38,875 nucleotides of DNA, taken from assembly GCA_002716045.1 (NCBI GenBank), contig PAZC01000035.1, positions 88,559 through 127,433 on the forward strand, written 5' to 3'. The position numbers and the translations under genes were made by a program. The notes beneath the pieces were generated by a model. It worked only from the letters and a program-made list of their open reading frames with translations. It was not told the origin of the DNA and ran no database searches. The stretch comes from Opitutia bacterium. Its GTDB lineage: Bacteria; Verrucomicrobiota; Verrucomicrobiia; Opitutales; Seribacteraceae. This document shows positions 13,250 through 21,782 of this stretch, one piece after another; position 1 is the stretch's first letter; each line of letters opens with the position of its first letter.

Positions 13250-14772
13250 TTCAGGATTCTCTTCGCCACTATTCCTTGGGCCAACCGGTTCCGGCCAGTC
13301 CCCATGCAGTCTGCGTCAGCATACCGACCATGGCTGACGTGATCGGTTACGAGACGCGGAACCCCGCCACCATGGCAAAGATTTCCACCGGTTATCCTCG
13401 TTTCGTGCTTCATCCCCTGACGGCTCGGGCCGGACAATGGTTCGCCGGCGAGACGGGCTTGCGCGGCAGGGCGGTCTTCGCCCTGAACTCGGATCGTTGC
13501 CTCGATGAGTTAAGGGCTTTTGTCGGCAGCGATGACTTTGCTGCGTCAGAAAGGGAAGGCATGACCTTCGCCCATGTGCCGGAATCCGAGGAAAATCGAG
13601 CTCTGGGCAAACTTTTTCTGCAACATGCCGGATGCGGCGCATCCTCTCGCCGGGCAGAGGACCTTTTGGAGCGCGTGGGCTGTCTGGAGCATCGTCATGA
13701 GGAAACCCTCGTCACGGATGGGGCGGAAGCCATCGTGCGGGAAAACCTTGCCCAAGCATTTGGTTCAATCGCTTCATCGGATATCATGTTCTCAGTTTCC
13801 GGCATGAATGCCTTTTACGCCTTGTTTCAGGCCATCCGCGCTGCTCGCAGTCCACGGGGACGCACCCTGTGGATTCAACTCGGTTGGCTTTACGTCGACA
13901 CTTTGAAGATTTTGCAGAAATTTCTCGGACCGGAAGAGGAACTCGTCGTAATCGAAGACGTTTCGGATCTTGATTCCGTTCGCCGACTGCTCGAGGAACG
14001 CGGAGACCAAGTGTCTGCCGTGGTCACCGAGAGCCCGACCAATCCACTTGTCCAAACCTGCGATTTGCCTGCGCTGAACGAGCTTTGTTCCCAAAGCGGT
14101 GTTCTTCTTGTCGCCGATCCTACTTCAGCCAGTCCCCGTAACGTGAAGGTCTTGCCTTATTGCGACGTACTAGTGAACAGTCTCACGAAATATTCGGGTA
14201 ACGAAGGCGACGTCTTGCTTGGATCTCTCGTTTTTTCTCCTTCTTCAAATAATCCCGACTTGGCCGAGATAAGGGAGCGCGTGGAGCCGTTGCTGGATCT
14301 CCCGTTTGCAGGAGACATGGGTCGGCTCGCAGCTCAGATCCCAGATTATGAGGAAGTGGTTCGTCGCAGCAACCGTGGGGTCATGGAACTGGTCGCTTTT
14401 CTCGAGAGCCATTCGAAAGTCAGCAAAGTGCATTGGGCTTATGCTGAGGATAGCCGCTCCCATTACGAGAGCATTGCTCGGGAACCGGATTCTCCCGGCT
14501 GCCTTTTTTCCATGGAATTGTCCATCGAGCTACAAGGTTTCTACGATGAGCTCTCCCTGCTCAAGAGCCCTAGCTTCGGATGCAAGTTCAGCTTGGCTTG
14601 TCCCTACCTTTACCTGGCTCACTACGATATGGTTTCGACCGAGAACGGAAGGGCTAGCCTGCGGAAAGCGGGACTGAACCCGAATCTGCTTAGAGTTTCG
14701 GTTGGCGCCGAGCCGGTGGACCAATTGATTGGAGTCTTCGAGGAAGCCTTCGATCGGGCATCCGGAAGCTGA
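13246..14772 (+). CDS. Long-form cystathionine gamma-synthase-like PLP enzyme (STR2 type)
   Basis: A Cys/Met-metabolism PLP enzyme, fold type I. The PLP lysine is in NSLTKYSGNEGDVLLG (Lys315), the pyridine-nitrogen Asp lies in LVADPTSASPRN, and TESPTNPL is the usual substrate-loop motif. At 508 residues it is about 110 longer than bacterial MetB. The extension starts LGQPVPASPHAVCVSIPT and continues DVIGYE, which resembles the N-terminus of fungal STR2-type cystathionine gamma-synthases (from memory). The expected reaction is an activated homoserine plus cysteine to cystathionine; direct sulfhydrylation is the alternative. The GTG start overlaps the lysA stop, which implies coupled aspartate-family synthesis. 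Confidence 0.85.
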   Translation: MIQDSLRHYSLGQPVPASPHAVCVSIPTMADVIGYETRNPATMAKISTGYPRFVLHPLTARAGQWFAGETGLRGRAVFALNSDRCLDELRAFVGSDDFAASEREGMTFAHVPESEENRALGKLFLQHAGCGASSRRAEDLLERVGCLEHRHEETLVTDGAEAIVRENLAQAFGSIASSDIMFSVSGMNAFYALFQAIRAARSPRGRTLWIQLGWLYVDTLKILQKFLGPEEELVVIEDVSDLDSVRRLLEERGDQVSAVVTESPTNPLVQTCDLPALNELCSQSGVLLVADPTSASPRNVKVLPYCDVLVNSLTKYSGNEGDVLLGSLVFSPSSNNPDLAEIRERVEPLLDLPFAGDMGRLAAQIPDYEEVVRRSNRGVMELVAFLESHSKVSKVHWAYAEDSRSHYESIAREPDSPGCLFSMELSIELQGFYDELSLLKSPSFGCKFSLACPYLYLAHYDMVSTENGRASLRKAGLNPNLLRVSVGAEPVDQLIGVFEEAFDRASGS

Positions 14773-14784
14773 AGATATCTTCAG
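14769..14784. promoter_or_regulatory. 16-bp perfect palindrome spanning two convergent stop codons
   Basis: The sequence ctgaagatatcttcag is a perfect 16-bp palindrome. It contains the TGA of the metB-like gene on the plus strand and the TGA of pfp on the minus strand. A five-base-pair hairpin with a six-base loop could form in either transcript. No T tract follows, so it is at best a weak bidirectional terminator or an RNA 3'-end structure. Confidence 0.4.
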
Positions 14785-16049
14785 TCCGAGATAACGTATT
14801 TGTCTAATACGCGCCGAATGCGTTTTTTACTCAAGCGAACGTATTGGGGCAAGCCGTTCTCATGAGGCACTTCCACCTCGCCCTGAATCAGTGGTTGGGC
14901 GTACTTGATGAACTGAAAGGCCAAGCTCACGCCGTCTTCCGCAATCCATGACTCGGGGATTTCCTTTACCCCGTTGGCTACCTCGGAAAGGTCGACCAAG
15001 CCGGTTTCGCAAGTGTATGGGTCTCCTTCGCCACGGACGAGGGTAACCATTTTGTCGGTTTCGCCGGCAATCGCAGCCTGAACAGCTGCCTGTCCGCAAA
15101 GAAAAGCTTCGTCGTTATCTGTTTGAGAGGAGCAATGGGCCGCGGCGCGCTGACCCGTGCCAAGCTTGGCCGACCGTGCTTTCACGGCTAGGTTTTGCTC
15201 CACAAAGGTGGCTAGATAATCTCCGACTCCACCAAGTTGTTCGTGCCCGAAGTCATCCTTGCTGGTGCTGGCGTTGGCCAAATAATTGCCATCCTTGTCG
15301 CGGAGCCCTTCACCTACCACGACCAGGCAATGCCGCTCTTTCTTAAGTACGCCTTGAATGTCCTCGAGAAACTTTTCCCGCGAGAAATTGGACTCTGGCA
15401 AATAGATGAGATGAGGTGGATCCTTCGGGTTGTCACGTCGCTTGGCCAAAGTGGCTCCAGCTGCGATCCAACCGGCATTGCGTCCCATGACCTCTATGAT
15501 GGACACTAGGTCATGTTGCCCCATGGCTTCGTGATCGAGGGTGAATTCGCGAACCACCGTGCAAATGTATTTCACCACGCTGCCATAGCCAGGTGTGTGG
15601 TCGGTTCCCACCAAGTCGTTGTCAATTGTCTTGGGGATGCCGATGACTCGCATTTCATGGCCGCGGTCCTGGGCCAGCTTGGAGATTTTGTCGGCGGTGT
15701 CTTGAGAGTCGTTGCCTCCGATATAGAAGAAGTAACGGATCTCGTGGGCTTGAAAGACTTCAATCACTCGCTCGAAGTCTTCCTCCTTCTCCAACTTGTA
15801 TCTACAGGTGCCCAAGGCAGATGCCGGGGTGTAGCGAAGTCCCCTGATGTTTTGCTGGGATTCTTCCGCCAGGTCGATCAAGTCTTCCTTGAGAATGCCA
15901 AGCACGCCATTTAGGCCGCCGTAGATTTCCCCGATGCATTCGTGGTTGAGAGCTTCGCTCACCACTCCTGCAACGCTTGCGTTGATCACGGCTGTGGGCC
16001 CGCCGGATTGGGCCACCAAGCAATTTCCTTCTAAAGATTCTTCTGACAT
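14781..16049 (-). CDS. pfp: Pyrophosphate-dependent type 6-phosphofructokinase
   Basis: Interconverts fructose 6-phosphate and fructose 1,6-bisphosphate, probably with pyrophosphate in place of ATP, in the cytoplasm. It has 422 residues. The phosphoryl-donor loop reads YIGGNDSQDTAD (GGND at 111-114) where ATP enzymes have GGDG, and the catalytic loop reads PKTIDND (139-145) where ATP enzymes have PGTIDND. The Asp after GGN and the Lys of PKTIDND are the known marks of PPi use. Other family motifs are AQSGGPTAVINAS at the N-terminus and MGRNAGWIAAGA. PPi use is inferred from these residues and makes glycolysis reversible at this step. It is convergent with the metB-like gene and downstream of purB on the same strand. 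Confidence 0.92.
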   Translation of the reverse strand: MSEESLEGNCLVAQSGGPTAVINASVAGVVSEALNHECIGEIYGGLNGVLGILKEDLIDLAEESQQNIRGLRYTPASALGTCRYKLEKEEDFERVIEVFQAHEIRYFFYIGGNDSQDTADKISKLAQDRGHEMRVIGIPKTIDNDLVGTDHTPGYGSVVKYICTVVREFTLDHEAMGQHDLVSIIEVMGRNAGWIAAGATLAKRRDNPKDPPHLIYLPESNFSREKFLEDIQGVLKKERHCLVVVGEGLRDKDGNYLANASTSKDDFGHEQLGGVGDYLATFVEQNLAVKARSAKLGTGQRAAAHCSSQTDNDEAFLCGQAAVQAAIAGETDKMVTLVRGEGDPYTCETGLVDLSEVANGVKEIPESWIAEDGVSLAFQFIKYAQPLIQGEVEVPHENGLPQYVRLSKKRIRRVLDKYVISD

Positions 16050-16128
16050 GTCGGTATATGTGAAAATTAGCGTGCCAATGCATCGATTTCAGCCCTATTT
16101 AGCAATCTCAAAAATACACAGTTTCTCA

Positions 16129-16148
16129 GAGGCCGATTTTTTGGCCTC
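16129..16148 (-). terminator. Weak hairpin between purB and pfp
   Basis: Perfect six-base arms gaggcc and ggcctc flank an eight-base A/T loop just downstream of the purB stop on the minus strand. There is no T tract after it on that strand, so termination would be partial at most. It may separate purB from pfp, or serve as an RNA 3'-end structure. Confidence 0.35.
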
Positions 16149-16174
16149 CGGTATGGATGCAAATAGTGTGCTTC

Positions 16175-17602
16175 TTAAAGCACCTCGCCGGGCGTGTAGT
16201 CGGCCGCATCTGGGAATCGCTCGAGCCAATTCTGAGCGTCCGAGGCAAACCCGCGCGCTTGTTGACTGGCTGCGCCGGTGGCCTTTGCCGCCTCTGCCAG
16301 TATAGCATCGATTTGGTCTCCAGAAAGACCGAGCCGCTCATCTGCTGCGAGGCGTTGCCCCAAGTCGTTTCCTTCTATTTTGCCGCTACGCAAATCCTTG
16401 GCCACGGCAAGGGCATGTTCCTTGATCGCGGCGTGGGCGTCCTCGCGCCCAGTGCCAGCCTTGACCGCTTCCATCAGAAAGGTGGTGGTTGCGAGAAAAG
16501 GAAGTTGGCGGGCATTCTCGCGAGCCATTGAATCCTCGAACACCTCCATTTGGCGCAAGACCACGTGGAAAGTCTCTAGCAAGCCGTCGATGGCGAAGAA
16601 CGCATCGGGCAAGGCCACCCTGCGCACAACCGAACAGGAGACGTCCCCCTCGTTCCATTGATCTCCGGCTATGCTCTCGGTCATAGCCAGGTAGCCACGC
16701 AGGACGGCGTGGAATCCGTTTATTCGCTCGCAGCTTCGGCTGTTTACCTTGTGGGGCATCGCGGACGAACCGGTTTGTCCTTTGGCAAAGCCTTCGCTGA
16801 GCAATTCCTGGCCTGCCGCCAAACGCATGGTCTTGGAAAAACTGGCGGCTGCGGATGCAAGTTGATAGAGGCGTGACACTGTCTCGAAGTCGAGGCTTCG
16901 CGGATATACTTGTCCGACGTTCTTCCAGTGGGCGGGAGCTTGCAGAATCTCCAAGACCCGCTTTTCCAAGGCATCCACCTTGTCCGTGTCTCCCTCGAAA
17001 AGCGTGAGTTGATCGGCTTGGGTGCCGACGGCGCCCTTGAGTCCGCGAAAGGGATAGCCTTGAAGCAGTTCCCATAGCCCGGTCATGGCTCTTTCCATCT
17101 CTTCTCCGGCTGAGGCTATGCGCTTGCCCACGGTGGTCAGTTGGGCAGGAACGTTGTGGGAGCGTCCGGTGACGGGGGTGTCGGCAAACTCTTCGGCCCG
17201 CTTGGCCAAAACCAGTAAGCCGGCGGCGGCTTTCTCCAGAACGAGACGCAGGGAGCGCAGTACTTGCAGTTGCTCGACGTTTTCCGTCAGGTCCCTACTA
17301 GTCATTCCCTTGTGGGCATGTTGATGGCCGGCCAGTTCAGAGAATTCCTCCAGCCTCGCCTTGACGTCATGTTTGGTGATCTTTTCGCGTTCGCGCATGG
17401 AATCCAGGTCGACCTGGTCCTTGACTCCCTCGTAAGCCGCTATGGCATCCTCTGGAATAGGTAGCCCAAGATCTCGTTGGGCCTTCATTACGGCCAGCCA
17501 CAATTCACGTTCGAGGCTGACTTTGCCGCGGGCAGACCAAATGCTCCTCATTTCCCCGGAGGCATAACGATCGGCCAATACGTTGGATGCTTCTTCGCTC
17601 AT
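16175..17602 (-). CDS. purB: Adenylosuccinate lyase
   Basis: Splits adenylosuccinate to AMP and SAICAR to AICAR (two purine-pathway steps), releasing fumarate. The 475-residue protein has the fumarase/aspartase superfamily layout: HAHKGMTSRDLTEN (95-108), the catalytic-histidine region TGRSHNVPAQLTTVGKR (145-161), and the flexible signature loop GSSAMPHKVNSRSCERING (278-296). The SAMPHKVNS version, with His and Val where most bacteria have Tyr/Lys-Arg-Asn-Pro, resembles the eukaryote-like subgroup. The ATG is at 17602. The gene is divergent from the BioF2-like gene. Confidence 0.93.
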   Translation of the reverse strand: MSEEASNVLADRYASGEMRSIWSARGKVSLERELWLAVMKAQRDLGLPIPEDAIAAYEGVKDQVDLDSMREREKITKHDVKARLEEFSELAGHQHAHKGMTSRDLTENVEQLQVLRSLRLVLEKAAAGLLVLAKRAEEFADTPVTGRSHNVPAQLTTVGKRIASAGEEMERAMTGLWELLQGYPFRGLKGAVGTQADQLTLFEGDTDKVDALEKRVLEILQAPAHWKNVGQVYPRSLDFETVSRLYQLASAAASFSKTMRLAAGQELLSEGFAKGQTGSSAMPHKVNSRSCERINGFHAVLRGYLAMTESIAGDQWNEGDVSCSVVRRVALPDAFFAIDGLLETFHVVLRQMEVFEDSMARENARQLPFLATTTFLMEAVKAGTGREDAHAAIKEHALAVAKDLRSGKIEGNDLGQRLAADERLGLSGDQIDAILAEAAKATGAASQQARGFASDAQNWLERFPDAADYTPGEVL

Positions 17603-17703
17603 TCACTTTCGTTTGTGGTTTGCGATGAGGCATACGTCAACACGGACTTGTTCTTGACCGTCGTTCCTTGCCTCTTCGGCGAAGATGGGCAACCTTGTTC
17701 GAA

Positions 17704-18867
17704 GTGAATGCCGCAAATGCACATTTGTCGTTCGCCTTGCAGCGCGTAACGAAACTGGAGGACCTCCTCACCCTCCGCCCTGAAATGGAGGAGTTGTTTG
17801 CCCGTTTGCCTAATCCCAATCCATATTTTTCCCCCGAATGGTTGTTTTCCTGGTGGTCTGAATACGGGCAGGGCAAGGATTTGCTCGCGCTAATCGTCCG
17901 GGCCGAGGACGAGCGCCTAAGCGCTTATTGGCCTTTCATCAAGGTTTCCGGGGTCGGCGGGGCCGGTCTTTGGCCTTGGGTCAATAACCATTCCAACTAT
18001 TCGGATCCCGTGGCGGATCAGGACTTGCCTGGTTGCGTCGAGCTCCTGCTGGATGGCTATTACGGGCTTTTGCGGGATCATCACTTTGTGTGGGCGCCTT
18101 TTTTGCGGGATACCTTTTGGAATCGTTGGCTGTCGCCTTTTCTCAAGGATAAGCCCGAACGCCGGCTGGAGCGAATTCCCCGGGACGTGCCGCGCGCCAT
18201 TTTTCCGGATGAGGACTTTGATTCCTACTGGGAATCGAAACAGGGGTACAAATCCCGCAAGACCTTCCGATACGTGGAGCGCAAGCTGCGCGAGCGAGGT
18301 GAGGTCCGCTTCGAGGATTATGAGACCGAAAAGGAGGTGCGCTCCCATTTGGGCGCATTGTGCGAGCTTGAGTCAAGAGGCTGGAAGCAGCAGGAGAGGG
18401 TGGGCTTGTTTTCGACTCAAGGAGCCAGGGCATTTCTTTTCGAACTGCTTCCTGCCTTGGCGGCCGCGGGTCGTCTTCGCCTTTCCTTTCTTTACCTCGA
18501 TGATTTGCCGATTGCCTGTGAGCTGGGCCTTCTCGGCCGGGAGTTTTACGGCTTGCATCACCTTTGCTACGACGAGGCCTATGATTGCGATTCCCCGGGA
18601 CGCCAGTTGCTTGCTCGCAACATGCGCAAGTGTTGCGAGGAAGGCAGGCGGACGTTCGACTTTCTCCCGGGAGCCAACGCGTACAAGACAAAATTGGCGA
18701 CGGAGCAATCGGTTGTCCGGGAGCTTCATTTGTTTCGTCGTTCGCTGTCTGGCTTTCTCACGAGAAAATCCATCGAGGGCAACGTCAGGAAACGTAAAAA
18801 GCAGCGTTTGGACCAAGGAATTCGCACGCGAGCGGATCGCAATGCGGAAGAGGTGCTGCGCAGCTAG
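17704..18867 (+). CDS. BioF2-like (GNAT_6) acyltransferase family protein
   Basis: A protein of about 387 residues with the layout of the BioF2/GNAT_6 domain found in FemAB-like and CelD-like proteins. The N-terminal half is aromatic (YFSPEWLFSWWSEYG, WPWVNNHSNYSDP). A YKSRKTFRYVERKL segment follows, then a second GNAT-like half with CELESRGWK, RLSFLYLDDLPIACELG, and the end motif FDFLPGANAYKTKLA. Members transfer acyl groups in cell-envelope polysaccharide biosynthesis; the substrate here is unknown. The start is uncertain: GTG at 17704 or TTG at 17668 or 17695, with no ribosome-binding site to decide. The C-terminus is Arg/Lys-rich. It precedes pdxH by about 50 bases. Confidence 0.78.
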   Translation: MNAANAHLSFALQRVTKLEDLLTLRPEMEELFARLPNPNPYFSPEWLFSWWSEYGQGKDLLALIVRAEDERLSAYWPFIKVSGVGGAGLWPWVNNHSNYSDPVADQDLPGCVELLLDGYYGLLRDHHFVWAPFLRDTFWNRWLSPFLKDKPERRLERIPRDVPRAIFPDEDFDSYWESKQGYKSRKTFRYVERKLRERGEVRFEDYETEKEVRSHLGALCELESRGWKQQERVGLFSTQGARAFLFELLPALAAAGRLRLSFLYLDDLPIACELGLLGREFYGLHHLCYDEAYDCDSPGRQLLARNMRKCCEEGRRTFDFLPGANAYKTKLATEQSVVRELHLFRRSLSGFLTRKSIEGNVRKRKKQRLDQGIRTRADRNAEEVLRS

Positions 18868-18917
18868 CGACGTTTCTCGTTTGCATCCTTTCCCTCCTCC
18901 ACTAGAGCCAAGATGCC

Positions 18918-19562
18918 ATGAGCGATGTTTTTGACAGTATCGTCGATATGGCAGGTGAAGTCGATGAGAGCCCGTTGCGACGGGACCATCTGGATCCCTG
19001 CCCCTTGCGCCAAGTGGAGATTTGGCTGGAGGATGCCGTGGGCGCTGCCTTGCCTGCTCCCAATGCAATGATCTTGGGTACAGTTGATGCCGAGGGCCAG
19101 CCCTCTGCCCGCACCGTGCTGCTCAAGGCCATTCGTGACGGGGGTTTCCTTTTCTTCACTAATTTTCAGAGCCGCAAGGGAAGGGAGATTGAAGGCAATT
19201 CGGCGGTTTCTCTGCTCCTCCCATGGCTCCCGCTTTATCGGCAAGTCTCGATTGCCGGAATCGCCCAAAAAGTTTCACCGGAAGAATCGCAATCCTATTT
19301 CTCCTCCCGTCCCTTGGCCAGTCGCGCGGGCGCCTGGGCCTCGCGACAAAGTGAAACAGTGGGCAGCCGGGAGGAGCTGGATCTTGCCTTTGGCAAAGCG
19401 GAACAGAACTTTGACTTGAACGAACTTCCTCCCCATTGGGGGGGGTACCTGGTGATTCCTCAGCGAATCGAGTTTTGGCAAGGTCGCTCCAAGCGTTTGC
19501 ATGACCGTATTCTCTTTGACCGTTCTGGTGATGAGTGGGCCATCAGTCGGCTTAGTCCCTGA
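18918..19562 (+). CDS. pdxH: Pyridoxamine/pyridoxine 5'-phosphate oxidase
   Basis: FMN enzyme making pyridoxal 5'-phosphate, the cofactor used by the lysA and metB-like products nearby. At 214 residues it is typical. Motifs are SARTVLLKAI and FFTNFQSRKGREI (FMN phosphate binding), RQVSIAGIAQKVSPEES, SRPLASRAGAWASRQS, and the C-terminal substrate motif with EFWQGRSKRLHDRI. ATG at 18918 gives the correct N-terminus, with the LDPCPLRQVEIWLEDA helix at the expected place. The next gene begins seven bases after the stop, so they are cotranscribed. Confidence 0.95.
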   Translation: MSDVFDSIVDMAGEVDESPLRRDHLDPCPLRQVEIWLEDAVGAALPAPNAMILGTVDAEGQPSARTVLLKAIRDGGFLFFTNFQSRKGREIEGNSAVSLLLPWLPLYRQVSIAGIAQKVSPEESQSYFSSRPLASRAGAWASRQSETVGSREELDLAFGKAEQNFDLNELPPHWGGYLVIPQRIEFWQGRSKRLHDRILFDRSGDEWAISRLSP

Positions 19563-19569
19563 CCTTCTC

Positions 19570-19782
19570 ATGACCGAAGACGAATCCATTGCGCCGGAAT
19601 CGGCGGACAAGGAGCAAAAGTCGGAGCAGCGCCCCTTGGACGAATTATTGTCAAAGCGCAGCAAGCCTTTTAGCGACTGGAAGGAAGAGCGTGCATATCT
19701 CCGTAAAAAGTGGGGGCCACAGGGCAAACAAATCAACCCGCTTGATGAGGCAGAGGAAGATCCTTCTGCAAAAGAAGAGTGA
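19570..19782 (+). CDS. Small acidic/charged hypothetical protein (70 aa)
   Basis: Starts at an ATG seven bases after the pdxH stop, so it is probably read from the same transcript. The product is 70 residues, strongly charged and helical or disordered, with a central PLDELLSKRSKPFSDWKEER element, KKWGPQGKQINPL, and an acidic tail (DEAEEDPSAKEE). It has no membrane segment or cysteine. The frame extends upstream inside pdxH, but the position of the ATG and the change of composition favour this start. Family not recognised. Confidence 0.6.
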   Translation: MTEDESIAPESADKEQKSEQRPLDELLSKRSKPFSDWKEERAYLRKKWGPQGKQINPLDEAEEDPSAKEE

Positions 19783-19793
19783 TTTTTACTTCC

Positions 19794-20333
19794 TTAGGCA
19801 GCTTGAGCCGAAGGGTTCTTTTGCATCACCACCAAGTTCCAGCATTCGCCTTTGAAGGAACGTGGCTTGGGCCGCTTTAGCAGGGGCCTGAAGCCGAGCG
19901 AGCGATAACAACGCAGGGCAGGGGTATTGAAGGTGAATACGTTCAGCAGCAAACGTTTGAATCTGACTTTGCGAAATGCTTCCTCGGACAGTAATTCAAC
20001 CAAGTCTTTCCCCAGTCCCAGGCCCCTGCGCGCCGGATCCACGATGACACGGCAGATTATGCCGTCGCCTCCGGTTCGCCCGACCAGTTCCGCGTAGCCC
20101 ATGAATCGACCACTTTGATCTTCCGCTTGATATGCCTTGACCCTTTGCCTGTTCAAGTGCGTTCGGAAAGTTCTTTCATTGGGTAGGGTTGGGAAGGTTT
20201 CGCCAGCCCACATGCGGAGCTCGCGCTCGCTCTTGATCCAGGAAAGCAGCGTGCTGAGATTGCGATGATCGAAGGGGTGCAGCTTCAGGCATTTGGCCTC
20301 TGACCGGATTATTTTGGGAAGAAGGGAAAGCAT
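19794..20333 (-). CDS. GNAT-family N-acetyltransferase
   Basis: A 179-residue single GNAT domain. The acetyl-CoA-binding motif A reads CRVIVDPARRGLGLGKDL (R-x-x-G-x-G type), followed by the beta-bulge strand RLLLNVFTFNTPALRCYRSLGF, whose N-x-x-A-x-x-x-Y-x-x-x-G-F pattern is typical of motif B. Members acetylate small molecules or protein N-termini; the substrate cannot be told from sequence. It starts 19 bases after the end of the TPR gene on the same strand, so the two form a likely operon. Confidence 0.85.
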   Translation of the reverse strand: MLSLLPKIIRSEAKCLKLHPFDHRNLSTLLSWIKSERELRMWAGETFPTLPNERTFRTHLNRQRVKAYQAEDQSGRFMGYAELVGRTGGDGIICRVIVDPARRGLGLGKDLVELLSEEAFRKVRFKRLLLNVFTFNTPALRCYRSLGFRPLLKRPKPRSFKGECWNLVVMQKNPSAQAA

Positions 20334-20352
20334 CTTGGACGACTTGCTTTGC

Positions 20353-21171
20353 TCAGAGTTTGCGCTTCAGTTTGCTTCGGGCCTTGAAGACTCGGACAAC
20401 CGGACCTTTCAACTGTGACTCCGGATTTCGGTTAATTGGTCCCGCAGTAGCTGTTTTCTTGAGGATGGCAACTGCTTTGCCGTCGTATTCATCCGCCTTG
20501 TCAAAATCGTTTTCTGCCAAGTGCGCCATGCTCAGGCCGTAGTAGGCTGCCGCCGTCTCGACGTTGTTTTCTCCGTAAGCCTTTTGGCGGATGGAGAGGC
20601 ATTTTTGAAAACACTCGATGGCCTCTTCCGATTCATTCTTGGCGCTATGGCACAAGCCGATGCCTTCGTAGCAATCGGCTACCTCCGGATGCATAAGCCC
20701 CAGTCGGCGCAGACGGGCCTGGAGCGCTTTCTGGAAAAATTCCTTGGCATCTTCGCCTTTCCCGTTGGCCACCATGGCAAATCCTATGTTGCAGAGACAG
20801 GTGGAGGCCTCGGCGTGATCGGCCCCTTTGGTTCCCCGGATGTTTGCCAATGCTTTCTCGAACAACTCTATGGCTTTGTCGTAATCGCCTTCGTTGTACT
20901 GCATCACCCCCAAGTTGTTGTGAATGGCGCCGACTTCATAGGCCTTGGCTCCTTGCCGCTTCATCCTGTAAATCATGACGTTCTGGTAAATCTCCCTTGC
21001 CAGTTCATGATTCCCTGCCTCGAAGGTCTTGTCCGCCCGGCCATGAAGCATTTGGATGTCCTTCATGCTGACGTTGAATGCCTGGCCTTTGGTCTTGCCG
21101 GGAAAAGCAAGGAACGCCGTCAGAAGCGCCAGTAAGGTCAGCGGCAGCCAAATACTTGGAATTTTCGTCAT
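20353..21171 (-). CDS. Secreted/periplasmic tetratricopeptide-repeat protein
   Basis: From the ATG at 21171 the protein has 272 residues. A signal peptide (MTKIPSIWLPLTLLALLTAF, cleavage near GQA) is followed by TPR units of the kinesin-light-chain type, with repeated LGVMQYNEGDYDKAIELFEKA, IGFAMVANGKGEDAKEFF and YEGIGLCHSAKNESEEAIEC patterns and the linking GxNHPEVA-type turns. It ends in a basic tail (KARSKLKRKL). TPRs mediate protein-protein contacts, and here an envelope scaffold is likely. A longer start at 21204 only adds polar residues in front of the signal peptide. It is followed by the GNAT gene. Confidence 0.85.
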   Translation of the reverse strand: MTKIPSIWLPLTLLALLTAFLAFPGKTKGQAFNVSMKDIQMLHGRADKTFEAGNHELAREIYQNVMIYRMKRQGAKAYEVGAIHNNLGVMQYNEGDYDKAIELFEKALANIRGTKGADHAEASTCLCNIGFAMVANGKGEDAKEFFQKALQARLRRLGLMHPEVADCYEGIGLCHSAKNESEEAIECFQKCLSIRQKAYGENNVETAAAYYGLSMAHLAENDFDKADEYDGKAVAILKKTATAGPINRNPESQLKGPVVRVFKARSKLKRKL

Positions 21172-21242
21172 GATGTCTAGCAAGCTTGGGCGAGACCTTT
21201 TCAAGTCAATGATTTTTGCTTGGAATTGCGTTGGTTGAGGAT

Positions 21243-21257
21243 TCGGGCTTTACCCGA
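21243..21257 (-). terminator. Short hairpin downstream of tRNA-Gly
   Basis: Five-base arms tcggg and cccga around a five-base loop lie about 30 bases beyond the 3' end of tRNA-Gly. There is no strong T tract on the minus strand, so this is a weak terminator or processing-structure candidate. Confidence 0.3.
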
Positions 21258-21285
21258 TTTCCTTTGGCAGTGCAGTGATCTTGAA

Positions 21286-21359
21286 TGGTGCGGGCAGCCG
21301 GGATCGAACCGGCGACACCAGCTTGGAAGGCTGGGGTTTTACCGCTAAACTATGCCCGC
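21286..21359 (-). tRNA. tRNA-Gly (anticodon TCC)
   Basis: The minus-strand sequence starts GCGGGCATAGTTTAGCGGTA and ends with CCA encoded in the DNA. The acceptor stem GCGGGC/GCCCGC pairs fully, with A as discriminator. The D arm has AGTTTAGCGGTAA. The anticodon stem CCAGC/GCTGG encloses loop CTTCCAA, giving anticodon TCC, which reads GGA and GGG glycine codons. The T arm is GCCGG-TTCGATC-CCGGC. Total 74 nt including CCA. Confidence 0.96.
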
Positions 21360-21425
21360 GGCAAAGAGGTTTGTTTTCTCGAATGAGAGGCTTTGGGTCA
21401 AGGTTTTTCAGGGTGGGGGAGTTCC

Positions 21426-21692
21426 TTAATTTCGTTCCGCCCGCCGCCGCTCCTTTCGTTCTTCCTCTTCCTGGCGGAGATCCTCCATGAGTTCTTCCCT
21501 ACGCTGCTCCTCGATGTTTTTTTTCTCGCGTTGACCGCGCACAATGAAAGCGAAGTTTATGCCGCAACCCAAGAGCGCCAGCGAAAAAGTCCATTCCTGC
21601 CCTTCGATTCCTCTTAGGGCAAGCCCTGCGGCCAAACCAGCGAAGATGGCTCCGTTGGCGGCTGCAAACATGTTGCGTTTTCCCATCACCAC
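21426..21692 (-). CDS. Small two-helix membrane protein with charged coiled-coil tail (88 aa)
   Basis: A GTG at 21692 has AAGGA about seven bases upstream; an in-frame ATG at 21686 is the alternative. Two hydrophobic helices (NGAIFAGLAAGLAL, and FSLALLGCGINFAFIV) are separated by a short loop. A very charged helix rich in Glu/Arg (residues about 55-88, e.g. RREELMEDLRQEEEERKERR) probably projects into the cytoplasm as a coiled coil. It lies next to tRNA-Gly and diverges from the Pro-rich lipoprotein gene. Function unknown. Confidence 0.6.
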   Translation of the reverse strand: MVMGKRNMFAAANGAIFAGLAAGLALRGIEGQEWTFSLALLGCGINFAFIVRGQREKKNIEEQRREELMEDLRQEEEERKERRRAERN

Positions 21693-21782
21693 CAGTTTTC
21701 CTTGGGCTGCTTGGCGGTGACGTCAAATGGAAACCTCTCGAAGGCTTGCAAATAAGGTCTTCATGCCTTTTGTTAGTGCCTA

